DNA of 64,000 nt from WJMB01 sp964581465 (lineage in GTDB: Bacteria; RBG-13-66-14), in contig CAZOOP010000002.1 in the NCBI GenBank assembly GCA_964581465.1, positions 1 through 64,000 of the forward strand, written 5' to 3'. The position numbers were made by a program, and so were the translations under genes. The notes below the pieces were generated by a model. It was not told the DNA's origin, searched no databases, and saw nothing but the letters and a program-made list of their open reading frames with translations. The stretch's first letter is position 1; every line of letters starts with the position of its first letter. Shown here piece by piece: positions 25,522 to 34,606 of the stretch.

Positions 25522-26469
25522 ATGAGCGATAATCCAAGAGAGCTTCGCCAAGGGATCGACCGCCTGCGCGCCGAGCGCGGCGCCGTTATCCTTGCTCACA
25601 ACTACCAGTTGCCCGAGGTCCAGGAGCTGGCCGATCACACCGGCGATTCCCTGGGACTGGCCCGGCTGGCCGCCAAGACCGACGCTCGGGTCATCGTGCT
25701 CTGCGGGGTGCGCTTCATGGCCGAGACCGCGGCGTTGATCTGCCCGGACCGCCGGGTGCTACTCCCCGCCGCCGGGGCCGGCTGCCCCCTGGCCGAGATG
25801 CTCAGCGCCGAGCAGGTCCGAGAGGTCCGGCGGCGCTTCCCCGACGTCTACGTCATCACCTACGTCAACTCCACCGCCGAGGTCAAGGCCGAGGCCGACA
25901 TCTGCTGCACCAGCTCCAACGCCGTGGCTGTCCTCGAGCAGGCCCCCGCCGACCGTCCCATCTTCTTCGGTCCCGACCGCCACCTGGGCGAGTACGCCGC
26001 CAGGGAGCTGGGCCGCCCCGCGGCGATCTATCCCGAAGAGGCCCCGGTGATGCTCTGGCCCGGCTTCTGCCCGACGCATCACCGCCTGACCCCGGCCGAT
26101 GTCGAGGAGGCCCGCCGCTTGCACCCCGGCGCCCCGGTGATGGTCCACCCCGAGTGCGACATAAGCGTCATCGACGCCGCCGACGTCGCCGCCTCAACCG
26201 GCGGGATGCTCGACTACCCGGGGAGCGTCGAAGCCGAGGAGTTCGTCGTCGGCACCGAGGTCGGCATGCTCACCCCGCTGCGCAAGCGTTACCCGAAACG
26301 CCGCTTCCACGCCCTGGCGCCGGAGAAGACCGTCTGCTACAACATGAAGATGGTCACCGCCGAGGGCGTCCGCGAGGCCCTGGATAAGCTGGGTCCCGTG
26401 GTCGAGGTCGAGGAGGCGATCGCCGAACGGGCCAGAAAGGCCATCGAGGGCATGCTGGCCGTGGGCTGA
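25522..26469 (+). CDS. nadA: NadA, quinolinate synthase
   Basis: About 315 residues from the ATG at 25522. Condenses iminoaspartate with dihydroxyacetone phosphate to quinolinate for NAD synthesis, using a 4Fe-4S cluster. ILAHNYQLPEVQELADHTGDSLGLAR (about 24-49), VLCGVRFMAETA (about 60), VYVITYVNSTAEVKAEADICCTSSNA (about 108-133), MVHPECD (about 207) and PEKTVCYNMKMV (about 268) supply substrate loops and the cluster cysteines. nadB and nadC are not adjacent. Confidence 0.97.
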   Translation: MSDNPRELRQGIDRLRAERGAVILAHNYQLPEVQELADHTGDSLGLARLAAKTDARVIVLCGVRFMAETAALICPDRRVLLPAAGAGCPLAEMLSAEQVREVRRRFPDVYVITYVNSTAEVKAEADICCTSSNAVAVLEQAPADRPIFFGPDRHLGEYAARELGRPAAIYPEEAPVMLWPGFCPTHHRLTPADVEEARRLHPGAPVMVHPECDISVIDAADVAASTGGMLDYPGSVEAEEFVVGTEVGMLTPLRKRYPKRRFHALAPEKTVCYNMKMVTAEGVREALDKLGPVVEVEEAIAERARKAIEGMLAVG

Positions 26470-26508
26470 GGGCGTTCGCGACGGGATTCAAGAACATGTT
26501 ATGAAGCG

Positions 26509-26531
26509 GAGGCGGCTGGATCAGCCGCCTC
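26509..26531 (+). terminator. Hairpin after nadA
   Basis: GAGGCGGCT-GGATC-AGCCGCCTC, 40 bp past the nadA stop, without a T-run. Confidence 0.55.
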
Positions 26532-26906
26532 TGCACGTTGGGGAGCAGTCAGTCTGCCGGCTGTGCTTACGGCCCCGCTACTGCTTGTTTTGGTGGCACT
26601 CCTTCCTGAGCGGCTACAAAACCGTTTACGAGCATAATTTATCGCCTGATGGCTCAATATGCCTACGCATTTCTTCGGTGGATTTGGGGCGGTAAATCTC
26701 TAGCTGTTCTTTCGAGAGCGGGAAGCCGGTGAGCCGTCGGTTCAGTCTAGTATCCCGTAAGTAACCAGCATGGGTTTTGCGCAAATAAGCTGTTGGCGGA
26801 TTTGCCGCCTTTCCCATCTTGCCGCGCCGTTGGTTGGCGCTCCTTTCGAAGCGAGTCTGCACCGCGAGCAGCTCCCAAGCAGCTCCTGTAAGGTGTCACA
26901 CAATTT
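26532..26906. other. AT-richer non-coding stretch
   Basis: No start/RBS-supported gene. A minus-strand frame around 26626-26862 reads partly protein-like (YLRDTRLNRRLTGFPLSK...) and could be a decayed mobile-element fragment; not called. Confidence 0.35.
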
Positions 26907-27261
26907 GGGATTATCACCTGAAACTGATCCAAGTATTCGCAACTCAAGAAAGCCGCCTCGAGAAGGGGGCTTGGTAACCACCCGCAGCGAGGCGTCATCC
27001 AGCGAAGTCGGATAACGTTCGAAGCTGCTAGAGCGAGCAATAGAGAGTCGTCAGCAGGTCATTTACTCACGGCGCGGTCGACTCCCGGGCGGGATCAACA
27101 ACCTCGGGCTACCGGCGGTACTCAACGCAGATCGAGGTGCATCGCCAACTGCGCTGAAAAGACAATGCAGCGGTATGACAATGGCGCCGATTATCAGCTA
27201 TCAAGCAACCAATGACAGTCTATTAGCTGGATTAGTCGGTTCAGGGGCGAGTGATAATCAC
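26907..27261 (+). mobile_element. GGGATYATCAC element, copy A (MITE-like)
   Basis: Left end GGGATTATCACCTGAAACTG; right end ...GGCGAGTGATAATCAC. The interior aligns along its length with copies B (34607) and C (42859): shared GAGAAGGGGGCTTGGTAACC, CACCCGCAGCGAGG, CAACCAATGACAGTCTATTAG. About 355 bp with no open frame. Flanks CACAATTT / AACAATTA match at 6 of 8 positions, perhaps a decayed target duplication. Confidence 0.8.
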
Positions 27262-27359
27262 AACAATTATCTTATGCTGTGAGATTCTCTGCCGTTGAAA
27301 CAAGAAGCGTGGAGCAATCTCCACGCCGGATGCCTATCAACAGGGCTGGTAGTGGGGTC

Positions 27360-27722
27360 TCAGCGCTCGGTCAGGTCCTCGTAGGGCGGCTGGAAGTAGC
27401 GGGCGTAGTAGTCGACGACCTCGCTCGGGGTGAAGATGTTGATCAGCTCGCCGTCCTTGAGAGCCTCGAAGTCCTCGAAGAAGACCAGGTCGGTCCGGGC
27501 GGTGGTTTCGATGATCCCGGCGCAGGCGGTGTAGTTTCCGGCCTCGAAGGCGGCGGCGGCCTCGGGGGGTACGGTCTCGAGGAACAGAGCCAGACGCTCC
27601 GCGCGACCCTCTTCCACCGAGGGCGTCAGGGCGAAGACGGCGATGATCACGCCGGCGCCCAGAACGAAGGCCAGCAGGGCGATCCGCTCGGGCTTCCACT
27701 CCGCGCCGCGCAGGAAGCTCAT
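27360..27722 (-). CDS. Small single-pass membrane protein downstream of thiC
   Basis: About 120 residues. The ATG overlaps the thiC stop by 4 bp (ATGA). One membrane helix (about 13-31, RIALLAFVLGAGVIIAVFAL), then an outer helical domain (RLALFLETVPPEAAAAFEAGNYTACAGIIETTARTDL...). No family recognised. The coupling suggests co-expression with thiC but does not reveal a role. Confidence 0.65.
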   Translation of the reverse strand: MSFLRGAEWKPERIALLAFVLGAGVIIAVFALTPSVEEGRAERLALFLETVPPEAAAAFEAGNYTACAGIIETTARTDLVFFEDFEALKDGELINIFTPSEVVDYYARYFQPPYEDLTER

Positions 27723-29047
27723 TGAGCCTCCTCGCCGGGATCGTCCTCGTCCGGATCGCCATATAGGGCGCGGCGCATTCCTTTAATCGCGCAGAGCTCG
27801 GAGCACATGGTGCAGACCCGATCGTCGGCGGGTTGACGGCGGTCGCGCCAGTCGGCCAGGGTCTCGGGATCCAGGGCCAGCTCGTGCTGCTTTTCCCAGT
27901 CCAATTCGCAACGGGCGCGACCCATGGCGTCGTCGCGCTCCCGGGCGCCGGGCAGACCTCGAGCGATGTCGGCGGCATGGGCGGCGATGCGGCTGGCGAT
28001 CACACCGCGCTTGACGTGATCGGCGTCAGGCAGGCAGATGTGCTCGGCCGGAGTGACGTAACAGAGGAAGTCGGCCCCGGCCAGGGCCGCCACGGCCCCG
28101 CCGATGGCCCCGACGATGTGATCGTAGCCCGGGGCGATGTCGGTGACCAGGGGTCCCAGAACATAGAAGGGTGCGCCGTCGCAGAGGGCTTTCTGTACCT
28201 TGACGTTGGTGGCCACCTGGTCCAGGGGCACGTGGCCCGGACCCTCGATCATCACCTGAACCCCGGCCTCGCGGGCGCGGCGGGCCAACTCGCCCAAGGT
28301 GACCAGCTCCTCGATCTGGGGCCGGTCGGTGGCGTCCGCCAGGCAGCCCGGTCGCAGGCCGTCGCCCAGGGAGAGGGTCATGTCGTGGCGCCGGGCGATC
28401 TCCAGCAGGCGGTCGTACTGCTCCAGCAGCGGGTTCTCGGCTTCGTTGCGCACGATCCACTCGGTGAGGATCGCCCCGCCGCGGCTGACCACGCCGGCCA
28501 CTCGGGGGGAGTCCTGGAGCAGTTCGACGGCGCGCCGAGAGACACCGCAGTGCACCGTGATGAAGTCCACCCCGTCCTCGCCGTGTTCCTCGATGACCTC
28601 GAAGAGCTCGTCCGGGGTGAGGTGGATCAGCTTGCGCTTCTCGCCGGCGGCCCGGACCGCGGCGTCGTAGATCGGCACCGTGCCCACGGGGACCGTGGCG
28701 CGCTCGATGATCAGCCGCCGGGTCCGGCGCAGGTCGCCGCCGGTGGAGAGGTCCATCACCGCGTCGGCGCCGTACTCGAGGACCGTGGCGAGCTTTTCCA
28801 GCTCGGGTTCGGGCTCGGGCAGGTCCTTGCTGGTGCCCAGGTTGGCGTTGATCTTGACCCGCAGGCCCTCGCCGATGCCGCGGACGATTTCGGTGGGCCG
28901 GGCGTGGTTCTTGGGGATCACCACCCGGCCGGCGGCCACCCGACGGCGTAGGAGCTCGGCGTCGAGCCCCTCGTCGGCGGCCACCCGGCGCATCTCCGGG
29001 GTGACGGTTTCGTTCAGGGCGGCTTCGAGCTGGGTCTGCGGTGTCAT
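27719..29047 (-). CDS. thiC: ThiC, phosphomethylpyrimidine synthase
   Basis: About 442 residues, the short form. Radical-SAM enzyme converting aminoimidazole ribotide to the thiamine pyrimidine HMP-P. KINANLGTSKDLPEPEPELEKLATVLEYGADAVMDLSTGGD (about 69-109), EHGEDGVDFITVHCGVSR (about 153), LSLGDGLRPG (about 225), VMIEGPGHVPLDQVATNV (about 260) and the C-terminal cluster motif CTMCSELC (about 411-418). No other thi gene is adjacent. Its leader carries no TPP-riboswitch signature that I can see. Confidence 0.97.
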   Translation of the reverse strand: MTPQTQLEAALNETVTPEMRRVAADEGLDAELLRRRVAAGRVVIPKNHARPTEIVRGIGEGLRVKINANLGTSKDLPEPEPELEKLATVLEYGADAVMDLSTGGDLRRTRRLIIERATVPVGTVPIYDAAVRAAGEKRKLIHLTPDELFEVIEEHGEDGVDFITVHCGVSRRAVELLQDSPRVAGVVSRGGAILTEWIVRNEAENPLLEQYDRLLEIARRHDMTLSLGDGLRPGCLADATDRPQIEELVTLGELARRAREAGVQVMIEGPGHVPLDQVATNVKVQKALCDGAPFYVLGPLVTDIAPGYDHIVGAIGGAVAALAGADFLCYVTPAEHICLPDADHVKRGVIASRIAAHAADIARGLPGARERDDAMGRARCELDWEKQHELALDPETLADWRDRRQPADDRVCTMCSELCAIKGMRRALYGDPDEDDPGEEAQ

Positions 29048-29281
29048 CGCTCACTCGTCGCGGTTGGCCGGGTTCTCCGGCGCGGCGCTGGATAATATAG
29101 CACAGAACGGGTCGAGAATAAAGCCGGACCGCGAGGGAGTCGAGCGGTCTCGGCTCGCCGGGTTTTCACGCACTCCGACGGCCCAGGGGCTGTCATAGAG
29201 GCCCAGCGATATCCGGTACGAGGCTGCTTGCGCTGCGTGTGATGTGCCTTTGCGGATTCCGCGTTTGCTGCCTCGATAGTC
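29048..29281 (-). promoter_or_regulatory. thiC leader with extended -10 box
   Basis: Minus-strand TGCTATATT (about 29100-29092) is an extended -10 (TGn-TATATT) about 45 bp before the thiC start. Further upstream there is a GACCGC...GCGGTC hairpin. The canonical TPP motifs (CTGAGA, then the GGATAATGCCAGCG-like block) are absent. Confidence 0.35.
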
Positions 29282-29318
29282 CAACGGCAACGGTTCCGGG
29301 TCGGATCCGTTGCCGTTG
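29282..29318 (-). terminator. Hairpin after rplI
   Basis: CAACGGCAACGG...CCGTTGCCGTTG, 12-bp perfect stem, 13-nt loop, 26 bp past the L9 stop. No T-run follows on the minus strand. Confidence 0.55.
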
Positions 29319-29343
29319 TGGCTTAAGCGACGGGCCGGGCGGC

Positions 29344-30111
29344 CTAGTCCGTCTTTTCGGCAGAATCCACGGTATCGTCCTCGGCGACGGGCTCGGCTGC
29401 GGGCTCGGCGACTTCTGTCTCCACGGCGGTTTCGTCGTCGCCAGATTCGTCAGCCTCGGCATCATCAGCTTCGTCATCGGCCATCTCTTCGGCCTCGCCC
29501 TCGACGGGCTCACCGGCGGCGCGAACGGCCTCGGTGAAGGCCTCGGCGGCGCCCTCCTCGCTGAGCAGCTCCTCGGCGTGGGCCTTGGCCACGTCCAGGC
29601 TCTGTTGGCCGCCGACGAAGAGCTGGGGCCGCGGAGCGTCCTCGGGCAGGCCGACGGCCTCCTCGCCCTCGGGAACGACCCAGAGCTTGATCTGGGGCTC
29701 AATGCCGTCCTGGAAGCGGATGGGCACGTGGTAGACGCCGACCTGCTTGATGTTGTCGTCCAGGCGCACCTGGTGACGCTCGATCTGGATATCGCAGACC
29801 TCGTCGAGCAGGGTGACGATCTCGTTCTCGCTGACCGAGCCGTAGAGGCGGCCGGTGTCACCTGCCTTGGCAGCCACGGTGAAGCTCTTCTCGTCGATCT
29901 TGTCGGCCAAGGCCTGGTGCAGATCGCGCTGAGTGGCCAGCTTGCGGTCCAGGGCGGCGCGCTCGAACTCGATCTGTCGCCGGGCGCCTCTGGTGACGGG
30001 CATCGCCAGGGACTTGGGAATCAGATAGTTCCGGGCGTAGCCCGGCTTGACGGTGACGATGTCCCCCTGGCGACCCAGGTTGGGGACGTCTGTACGCAGG
30101 ATGATCTCCAT
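29344..30111 (-). CDS. rplI: Ribosomal protein L9 with long acidic C-terminal extension
   Basis: About 255 residues from the ATG at 30111 (AAGGA upstream). The first ~148 residues are normal L9: MEIILRTDVPNLGRQGDIVTVKPGYARNYLIPKSLAMPVT, the connecting helix, and a C-domain ending about IKLWVVPEGE. Another ~105 residues follow: a helical part (SLDVAKAHAEELLSEEGAAEAFTEAVRA), then a strongly acidic tail (EGEAEEMADDEADDAEADESGDDE...). Bacterial L9 is usually about 150 residues, so the tail is the odd part. Last gene of rpsF-ssb-rpsR-rplI. Confidence 0.95.
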   Translation of the reverse strand: MEIILRTDVPNLGRQGDIVTVKPGYARNYLIPKSLAMPVTRGARRQIEFERAALDRKLATQRDLHQALADKIDEKSFTVAAKAGDTGRLYGSVSENEIVTLLDEVCDIQIERHQVRLDDNIKQVGVYHVPIRFQDGIEPQIKLWVVPEGEEAVGLPEDAPRPQLFVGGQQSLDVAKAHAEELLSEEGAAEAFTEAVRAAGEPVEGEAEEMADDEADDAEADESGDDETAVETEVAEPAAEPVAEDDTVDSAEKTD

Positions 30112-30163
30112 GCCGTGAATCCTTGAGGGAACCGGCAAGCGCTCCGCTGGTCTTCGCGCGGGG

Positions 30164-30427
30164 TTACTTGCGGTGGTATTCGAGTTTGAAGGGGGCTTGA
30201 CCGATGACGCGGGCGCGCTTGACTGCCCGGGCTATCTGCCGCTGGTGCTTGGCGCAGGTGCCGGTGGTGCGGCGGGCGCGGATCTTGCCGCGCTCGGTGA
30301 TGTAGCGCTTGACCAGGGCCAGATCCTTGTAATCGATCGACTCGATGTTGTCCTGGCAGAAGCGGCAGCGCCGGTTACGCTGCGGTCGGCGATCTTTTTT
30401 CTTCTTCTTGGGGCTTCTCTTCTTCAT
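30164..30427 (-). CDS. rpsR: Ribosomal protein S18
   Basis: About 87 residues. Small-subunit protein that pairs with S6. A basic N-terminus (KKRSPKKKKKDRRPQRN), CRFCQDNIESIDYKDLALVKRYITERGKI (about 21-49) and RRTTGTCAKHQRQIARAVKRAR. Cysteines at C-x2-C plus C-x2-H suggest the zinc-binding form. Sits between ssb and rplI in the conserved order. Confidence 0.97.
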   Translation of the reverse strand: MKKRSPKKKKKDRRPQRNRRCRFCQDNIESIDYKDLALVKRYITERGKIRARRTTGTCAKHQRQIARAVKRARVIGQAPFKLEYHRK

Positions 30428-30468
30428 GGCTCTCTTTTTCGGTAACCCGATACTCGGGGCTTGGTCGC

Positions 30469-30903
30469 TTAGAAGGGGATGTCGTCGTCGGCCAAAGGCT
30501 CCATGTCGTCGGAGCGTCCGCCGGAGACGGGCCGGGAGCCGCCGGCGGAACCACCGGAGTCGGCGGAACCAGCGCGGCTGAGAAACTGGAAGTTCTCGAT
30601 GACGACCTCGAGCTTGGAGCGCTTCTGACCGGTCTCCCGGTCCTCCCAGGTGGAGTACTGCAGGCGTCCGTCTATCAAGAGCGGATCACCCTTGCGCTTG
30701 TACTCGCAGAGCACCTCGGCGGCGCGGGTCCAGGCTGTGCAATCCACAAAGGTTGTCTCTTCGCGCTGCTCGCCCGCGGCTGTTTTGTAGCGGCGGTTGA
30801 CCGCCAGGCCGAGTTTGGCCACGGCGGTACCCGTGGCCGTGTAGCGCAGCTCGGGGTCCCGGGTGAGGTTGCCCATCAGGATGACTTTATTATAGCTGGC
30901 CAT
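30469..30903 (-). CDS. ssb: Single-stranded DNA-binding protein
   Basis: About 144 residues. OB fold: MASYNKVILMGNLTRDPELRYTATGTAVAKLGLAVNRRY, FVDCTAWTRAAEVLCEYKRKGDPLLIDGRLQYSTWED, VVIENFQFL. It then has a Gly/Ser-rich linker and the acidic interaction tip MEPLADDDIPF that recruits replication and repair proteins. Standard position between rpsF and rpsR. Confidence 0.97.
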   Translation of the reverse strand: MASYNKVILMGNLTRDPELRYTATGTAVAKLGLAVNRRYKTAAGEQREETTFVDCTAWTRAAEVLCEYKRKGDPLLIDGRLQYSTWEDRETGQKRSKLEVVIENFQFLSRAGSADSGGSAGGSRPVSGGRSDDMEPLADDDIPF

Positions 30904-30923
30904 TTCTCATCCCCCGCGGTTGG

Positions 30924-31217
30924 TCAGTCTTCCCGGCGGATCACCAGGTGGCGCAACACCTCTTCGTCGAGGCGCAGCTTGGTCTCCAGCTCGGCGATCC
31001 GGGCGGGTTCTGTTTTGAAGCTCAGCAGCAGGTAATGGGCCCGGTTGTAGTGGTTGATCTCGTAGGAGAGGGACTGGGCGCCCTGGTCGTCGATCTCGAC
31101 GCTCGCCGCATCCCCCGCGTCACCGGCGCAGAGCTCGGCCAGTCGGGCCTTCTTCTGCTCCAGGGCCTCGTCGGAGATATCGTCCTGCAGCAGGACGGTC
31201 AGTTCGTAGTCACGCAT
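30924..31217 (-). CDS. rpsF: Ribosomal protein S6
   Basis: About 97 residues, ferredoxin-like fold: MRDYELTVLLQDDISDEALEQKKARLAEL, SYEINHYNRAHYLLLSFKTEPARIAELETKLRLDEEVLRHLVIRRED. First gene of the rpsF-ssb-rpsR-rplI operon. The C-terminus is short, without the acidic tail some S6 proteins carry. Confidence 0.96.
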   Translation of the reverse strand: MRDYELTVLLQDDISDEALEQKKARLAELCAGDAGDAASVEIDDQGAQSLSYEINHYNRAHYLLLSFKTEPARIAELETKLRLDEEVLRHLVIRRED

Positions 31218-31900
31218 ATGTTCCTCTGGCTGGGCTGTTTTAACCGCTCTCGCGCGAACGGGTGCGGCTGTTTTTTAGCGACGGTGCTTATCGACGGTGG
31301 GAGGGAAGGTTACAATACGTTCCACCGCCCTGTAAAGGTTTTAGCTTAACAAAGCTACACGGACCGGCGCCGCAACCCCACAGGCCCCGGGAATGCCTCC
31401 CCGCTCCGCTAAAGCGTTGGCGTTGCATAGACTCCCGGAGCATCACCGCGTAAGCACACGCAGCTTCACTGGCGGCGTGACTGATGCGCGGGAGTAACGG
31501 CGCGGAATGAAGGTGCCGGCGGACGGGTCTTTCTTACTCGAAACTGATTGATGCCGCCGGGTGTGGGATCGTCCCTCGCCCTGGGACCGACATCTCAGCT
31601 CGCCGATTGTCAGTCGCTGTTTCCCAACTTGAACATGATCGTTCGCCAAACAGTTGCCTGATAGCGACTGCATGTGTTCCGGCACCCGCAGTAATCGGCA
31701 AGCCGTCCCGTCGGCTTCCCGCCCTGGATGGAGCGCGATCAAGAATCGCTTGTCTTCGATACAGCGATCCCGGTGCCGCTTGTCGTCGATCCACTGCGGT
31801 GCGATGATCCCGCGCGAGCTGTCGGCCGGTTTGCGGCCGTGCCCAATTAATTGGCGCTGGTTGACCGACGGCTACTCCGAGAACCGTGGGTTGATCACGA
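31218..31900. other. Gene-free region upstream of rpsF
   Basis: No supported gene. Minus-strand TTTACA about 100 bp before rpsF is a possible -35, but the matching -10 (TAACCT) is poor. The region leads directly into a family-2 repeat. Confidence 0.4.
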
Positions 31901-32192
31901 GTATCATGGAACGTGTTCGGAGCGAGTCAGGCTGGTTGGGATCGCCCGCTGGGCCGGTATTGACGCCCCGGAAATGCGCCGTTCAGGAACAACGTTCTAA
32001 ACGCAAAGCCTTAATGCTTGTTATCATGACACTTAGAGGTTAGTGGCGACCAACTCTCAGAGCATTTCCAAGTCCGCTGATATCCGGGATAGCAATAGAT
32101 CAGGCCCGTCCTGTGACAGGTATCCGGTGAACATCACCTCTATTATCAATAGGATACAATCATAATCAGGACCGGGTAGGGCATACGATCCC
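31901..32192 (+). repeat. Family-2 dispersed repeat, copy 1
   Basis: From GTATCATGGAACGTGTTCGG to CATACGATCCC. Aligns with 43211-43542 and the reverse complement of 63713-64000: shared GAAATGCGCCGTT, TGCTTGTTAT.ATGACACT, ATCAGGCCCGT, ATCACCTCTATTATCAAT, AGGATACAATCATAATCAGG. Non-coding. GATAATCCC directly follows at 32196. Confidence 0.8.
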
Positions 32193-32245
32193 AATTGATA
32201 ATCCCGGATGGGGCGGGTAACCGGCGTCAACGGCGCGTCGCCGTC

Positions 32246-34312
32246 CTAGCTCGTCAGCAGCGGGGCGATCACCAGGCTGATCACGGCCATCAGCTTGATC
32301 AGGATGTTGATCGAGGGACCCACGGTGTCCTTGAGCGGGTCGCCCACGGTGTCGCCGACGATGGAGGCCTTGTGGGCGATGGAGCCCTTGCCGCCGAAGT
32401 GGCCCTCCTCGATGTACTTCTTGGCGTTGTCCATCGCGCCGCCTGAGTTGGCGGTGAAGACGCCCAGCATCAGCCCGGTGACGATTGAGCCGATCAACAG
32501 GCCCGCCAGGGCCAGAGGGCCGACGAGGAAGCCGATGAGCACCGGGGCGATCAGGGCCATCAACCCCGGGACCAGCATGCCCCACAGGGCCGCCCGGGTG
32601 GAGATGTCCACGCAGCTTTCCGAATCGGGCACGACGCCCTCGATACCCTCGCGCAGTCCGGGCAGCTCGCGGAACTGGCGCCGGACCTCGAAGATGATCC
32701 GGTTGGCCGAGTAGACCACGGCGCGGAAGAGGGTGCTGGAGAAGAAGAAGGGCAACATCCCGCCGACGAGGAAGCCGGCCAGCAGCTTGGGATCGGAGAG
32801 TGAGATGTCGTCGATGCCGCCCACGGCGGCGATGTAGGCCGTCAGCAGGCCCAGGGCGGCCAGGGCCGCGCTGCCGATGGCGAAGCCCTTGCCGATGGCC
32901 GCGGTGGTGTTGCCCACGGCGTCCAGGTGGTCGGTGATCCGCCGCACCTTGGGGTCCTGGTTGCTCATCTGGGCGATACCGCCGGCGTTGTCGGCGATGG
33001 GACCGTAGGAATCCACGGAGATCACCATGCCGCTGGTGGAGAGCATCCCCACGGCGGCCAGCGCCACGCCTAACATCCCGCAGATGTGATTCGAGAAGAT
33101 CACCGTGGAGGCCAGGATCAGGATGGGCAGTACGATGGAGACCATGCCCACCGCCAGGCCCTCGGTGACAGTGACCGCCGCGTTGGTCTGGCTGGCCTCG
33201 GCCAGCTTCTTGACCGGCCGGAAGTCGCTGGAGGTGTAGTATTCGCTGGTCAGGGCGATGAGCACCCCGGAGAGGATGCCGGCCAGGCTGGCCCAGAATG
33301 GTCCCAGTTGGGTGAAGCTGCGGCCGCCCTCGCCGACAAAGCCCTCGGCGGGGATGACGGAACGCACGATGAAGAAGGTTGCCGCGATCACCAGCACCGC
33401 CGAGACGTAGGTGCCGCCGGAAAGCGCCAGGCGCGGGTTCTTGCGACCGAAGAACTTGGTGAAACCGATGCCCAGGATGCTGGCGATCACTCCGGCCGAG
33501 GCGATCAGCAGGGGCAGCAGCATCAGTGAGCGGTCCGTGGCCGAGAGGGCCAGACCGGCGGCCAGGGCCATGCTGGCGATGATGCTCTCGACGTAGCTCT
33601 CCAGCAGGTCCGCGCCCAGACCGGCCACGTCGCCGACGTTGTCGCCGACGTTGTCGGCGATGACCGCCGGGTTGCGCGGGTCGTCCTCGGGGATGTTGGC
33701 CTCGACCTTGCCCACCAGATCGGCGGCCATGTCGGCGCCCTTGGTAAAGATGCCGCCGCCCGCCCGGGCGAAGAGCGCCATCAGCGAGGCGCCCATCGCG
33801 AAGCCGTTGATGATCCCGGCCTCGCGGACCAGCAAGTCGTTGGAGACCTCGCCGGAAACGAAGAGCTCCGGGGCGAAGAGCAGCAGCACACCGGTGAGAC
33901 CCAAAAGCGACAGGCCGACCACGGAGAGGCCCATCACCGCGCCGCCGGATACCGCCACGCTCAGGGCGGGCTTGGTGCCGCTCTTGGCGGCCTCGGTGGT
34001 GCGGGCGTTGGCCCGGGTGGCGATCAGCATCCCCACCAGGCCCGCCGCCCCGCTGACCACGGCGCCGAGGACGAAGCTCACCGCCGTGCGCCAGCCCAGG
34101 GAGGTGAAGCTCATCCCCAGGGCCAGGAAGACCAGGATGATGCCCACGGTGATGTACTCGCGACGCAGGAAAGCGCCGGCTCCAGCGCGGATCGAGCGCG
34201 AGATGCGCACCATTTCCTCGTCGCCCTCGGGCTTGCGCAGCACCCGGAAAACCAGGACCACCACGGCGGCCAGGGCCACACCACCGGCGATCAACGGCCA
34301 GCTCAGAAACAT
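32246..34312 (-). CDS. hppA: Membrane-bound ion-pumping pyrophosphatase, K+-dependent type
   Basis: About 688 residues, around 16 membrane segments. Couples PPi hydrolysis to H+ (or Na+) export across the inner membrane. GGGIFTKGADMAADLVGKVEANIPEDDPRNPAVIADNVGDNVGDVAG (about 185-230) carries the PPi/Mg-binding Asp and Lys. A second acidic loop is GPIADNAGGIAQM (about 435). Near 465, VGNTTAAIGKGFAIGSAAL has Ala where K+-independent enzymes have Lys, so K+ dependence is predicted from known family rules. Whether it pumps H+ or Na+ is not decided here. Monocistronic. GATGAGGTAACATC precedes the ATG. Confidence 0.96.
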   Translation of the reverse strand: MFLSWPLIAGGVALAAVVVLVFRVLRKPEGDEEMVRISRSIRAGAGAFLRREYITVGIILVFLALGMSFTSLGWRTAVSFVLGAVVSGAAGLVGMLIATRANARTTEAAKSGTKPALSVAVSGGAVMGLSVVGLSLLGLTGVLLLFAPELFVSGEVSNDLLVREAGIINGFAMGASLMALFARAGGGIFTKGADMAADLVGKVEANIPEDDPRNPAVIADNVGDNVGDVAGLGADLLESYVESIIASMALAAGLALSATDRSLMLLPLLIASAGVIASILGIGFTKFFGRKNPRLALSGGTYVSAVLVIAATFFIVRSVIPAEGFVGEGGRSFTQLGPFWASLAGILSGVLIALTSEYYTSSDFRPVKKLAEASQTNAAVTVTEGLAVGMVSIVLPILILASTVIFSNHICGMLGVALAAVGMLSTSGMVISVDSYGPIADNAGGIAQMSNQDPKVRRITDHLDAVGNTTAAIGKGFAIGSAALAALGLLTAYIAAVGGIDDISLSDPKLLAGFLVGGMLPFFFSSTLFRAVVYSANRIIFEVRRQFRELPGLREGIEGVVPDSESCVDISTRAALWGMLVPGLMALIAPVLIGFLVGPLALAGLLIGSIVTGLMLGVFTANSGGAMDNAKKYIEEGHFGGKGSIAHKASIVGDTVGDPLKDTVGPSINILIKLMAVISLVIAPLLTS

Positions 34313-34450
34313 GATGTTACCTCATCGGGACCGTTGCCGGTTCCCTTTGAAGAACCTTCGGTCTTGTGGATGTATCTCGTGGGCTGCTCTCACGCGCTCA
34401 TCGGTTGGCGCCGGAGGGCTGTTTGCGCCGTGAGCGAATGAGAAAACAGG

Positions 34451-34484
34451 GTGTCATGTCGCGCGTTCGGTCCAAATCAGGCTG
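34451..34484 (+). repeat. Family-2 repeat fragment
   Basis: GTGTCATGTCGCGCGTTCGG then TCCAAATCAGGCTG matches the left end of family 2 (GTATCATGGATCGTGTTCGG then ACCAAATCAGGCTG at 43211). The rest is missing. Confidence 0.55.
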
Positions 34485-34606
34485 TTGTTCGGAGCGGCTT
34501 GTTGGGTCTTCAACGCCCACTCGATACTACCGATACTACACCATTTTAATCATACATTCATACCGTAGACTCTTGGTATCAGTTGTTATCGCGCTTATAA
34601 CCGGAA

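Noticed and set aside
26626..26862. Minus-strand frame YLRDTRLNRRLTG...
   Set aside because: Partly protein-like but no RBS and no recognisable family; may be a fragment of mobile DNA.
29048..29343. TPP riboswitch upstream of thiC
   Set aside because: The conserved CTGAGA and GGATAATGCCAGCG-like blocks are not present on the thiC strand.
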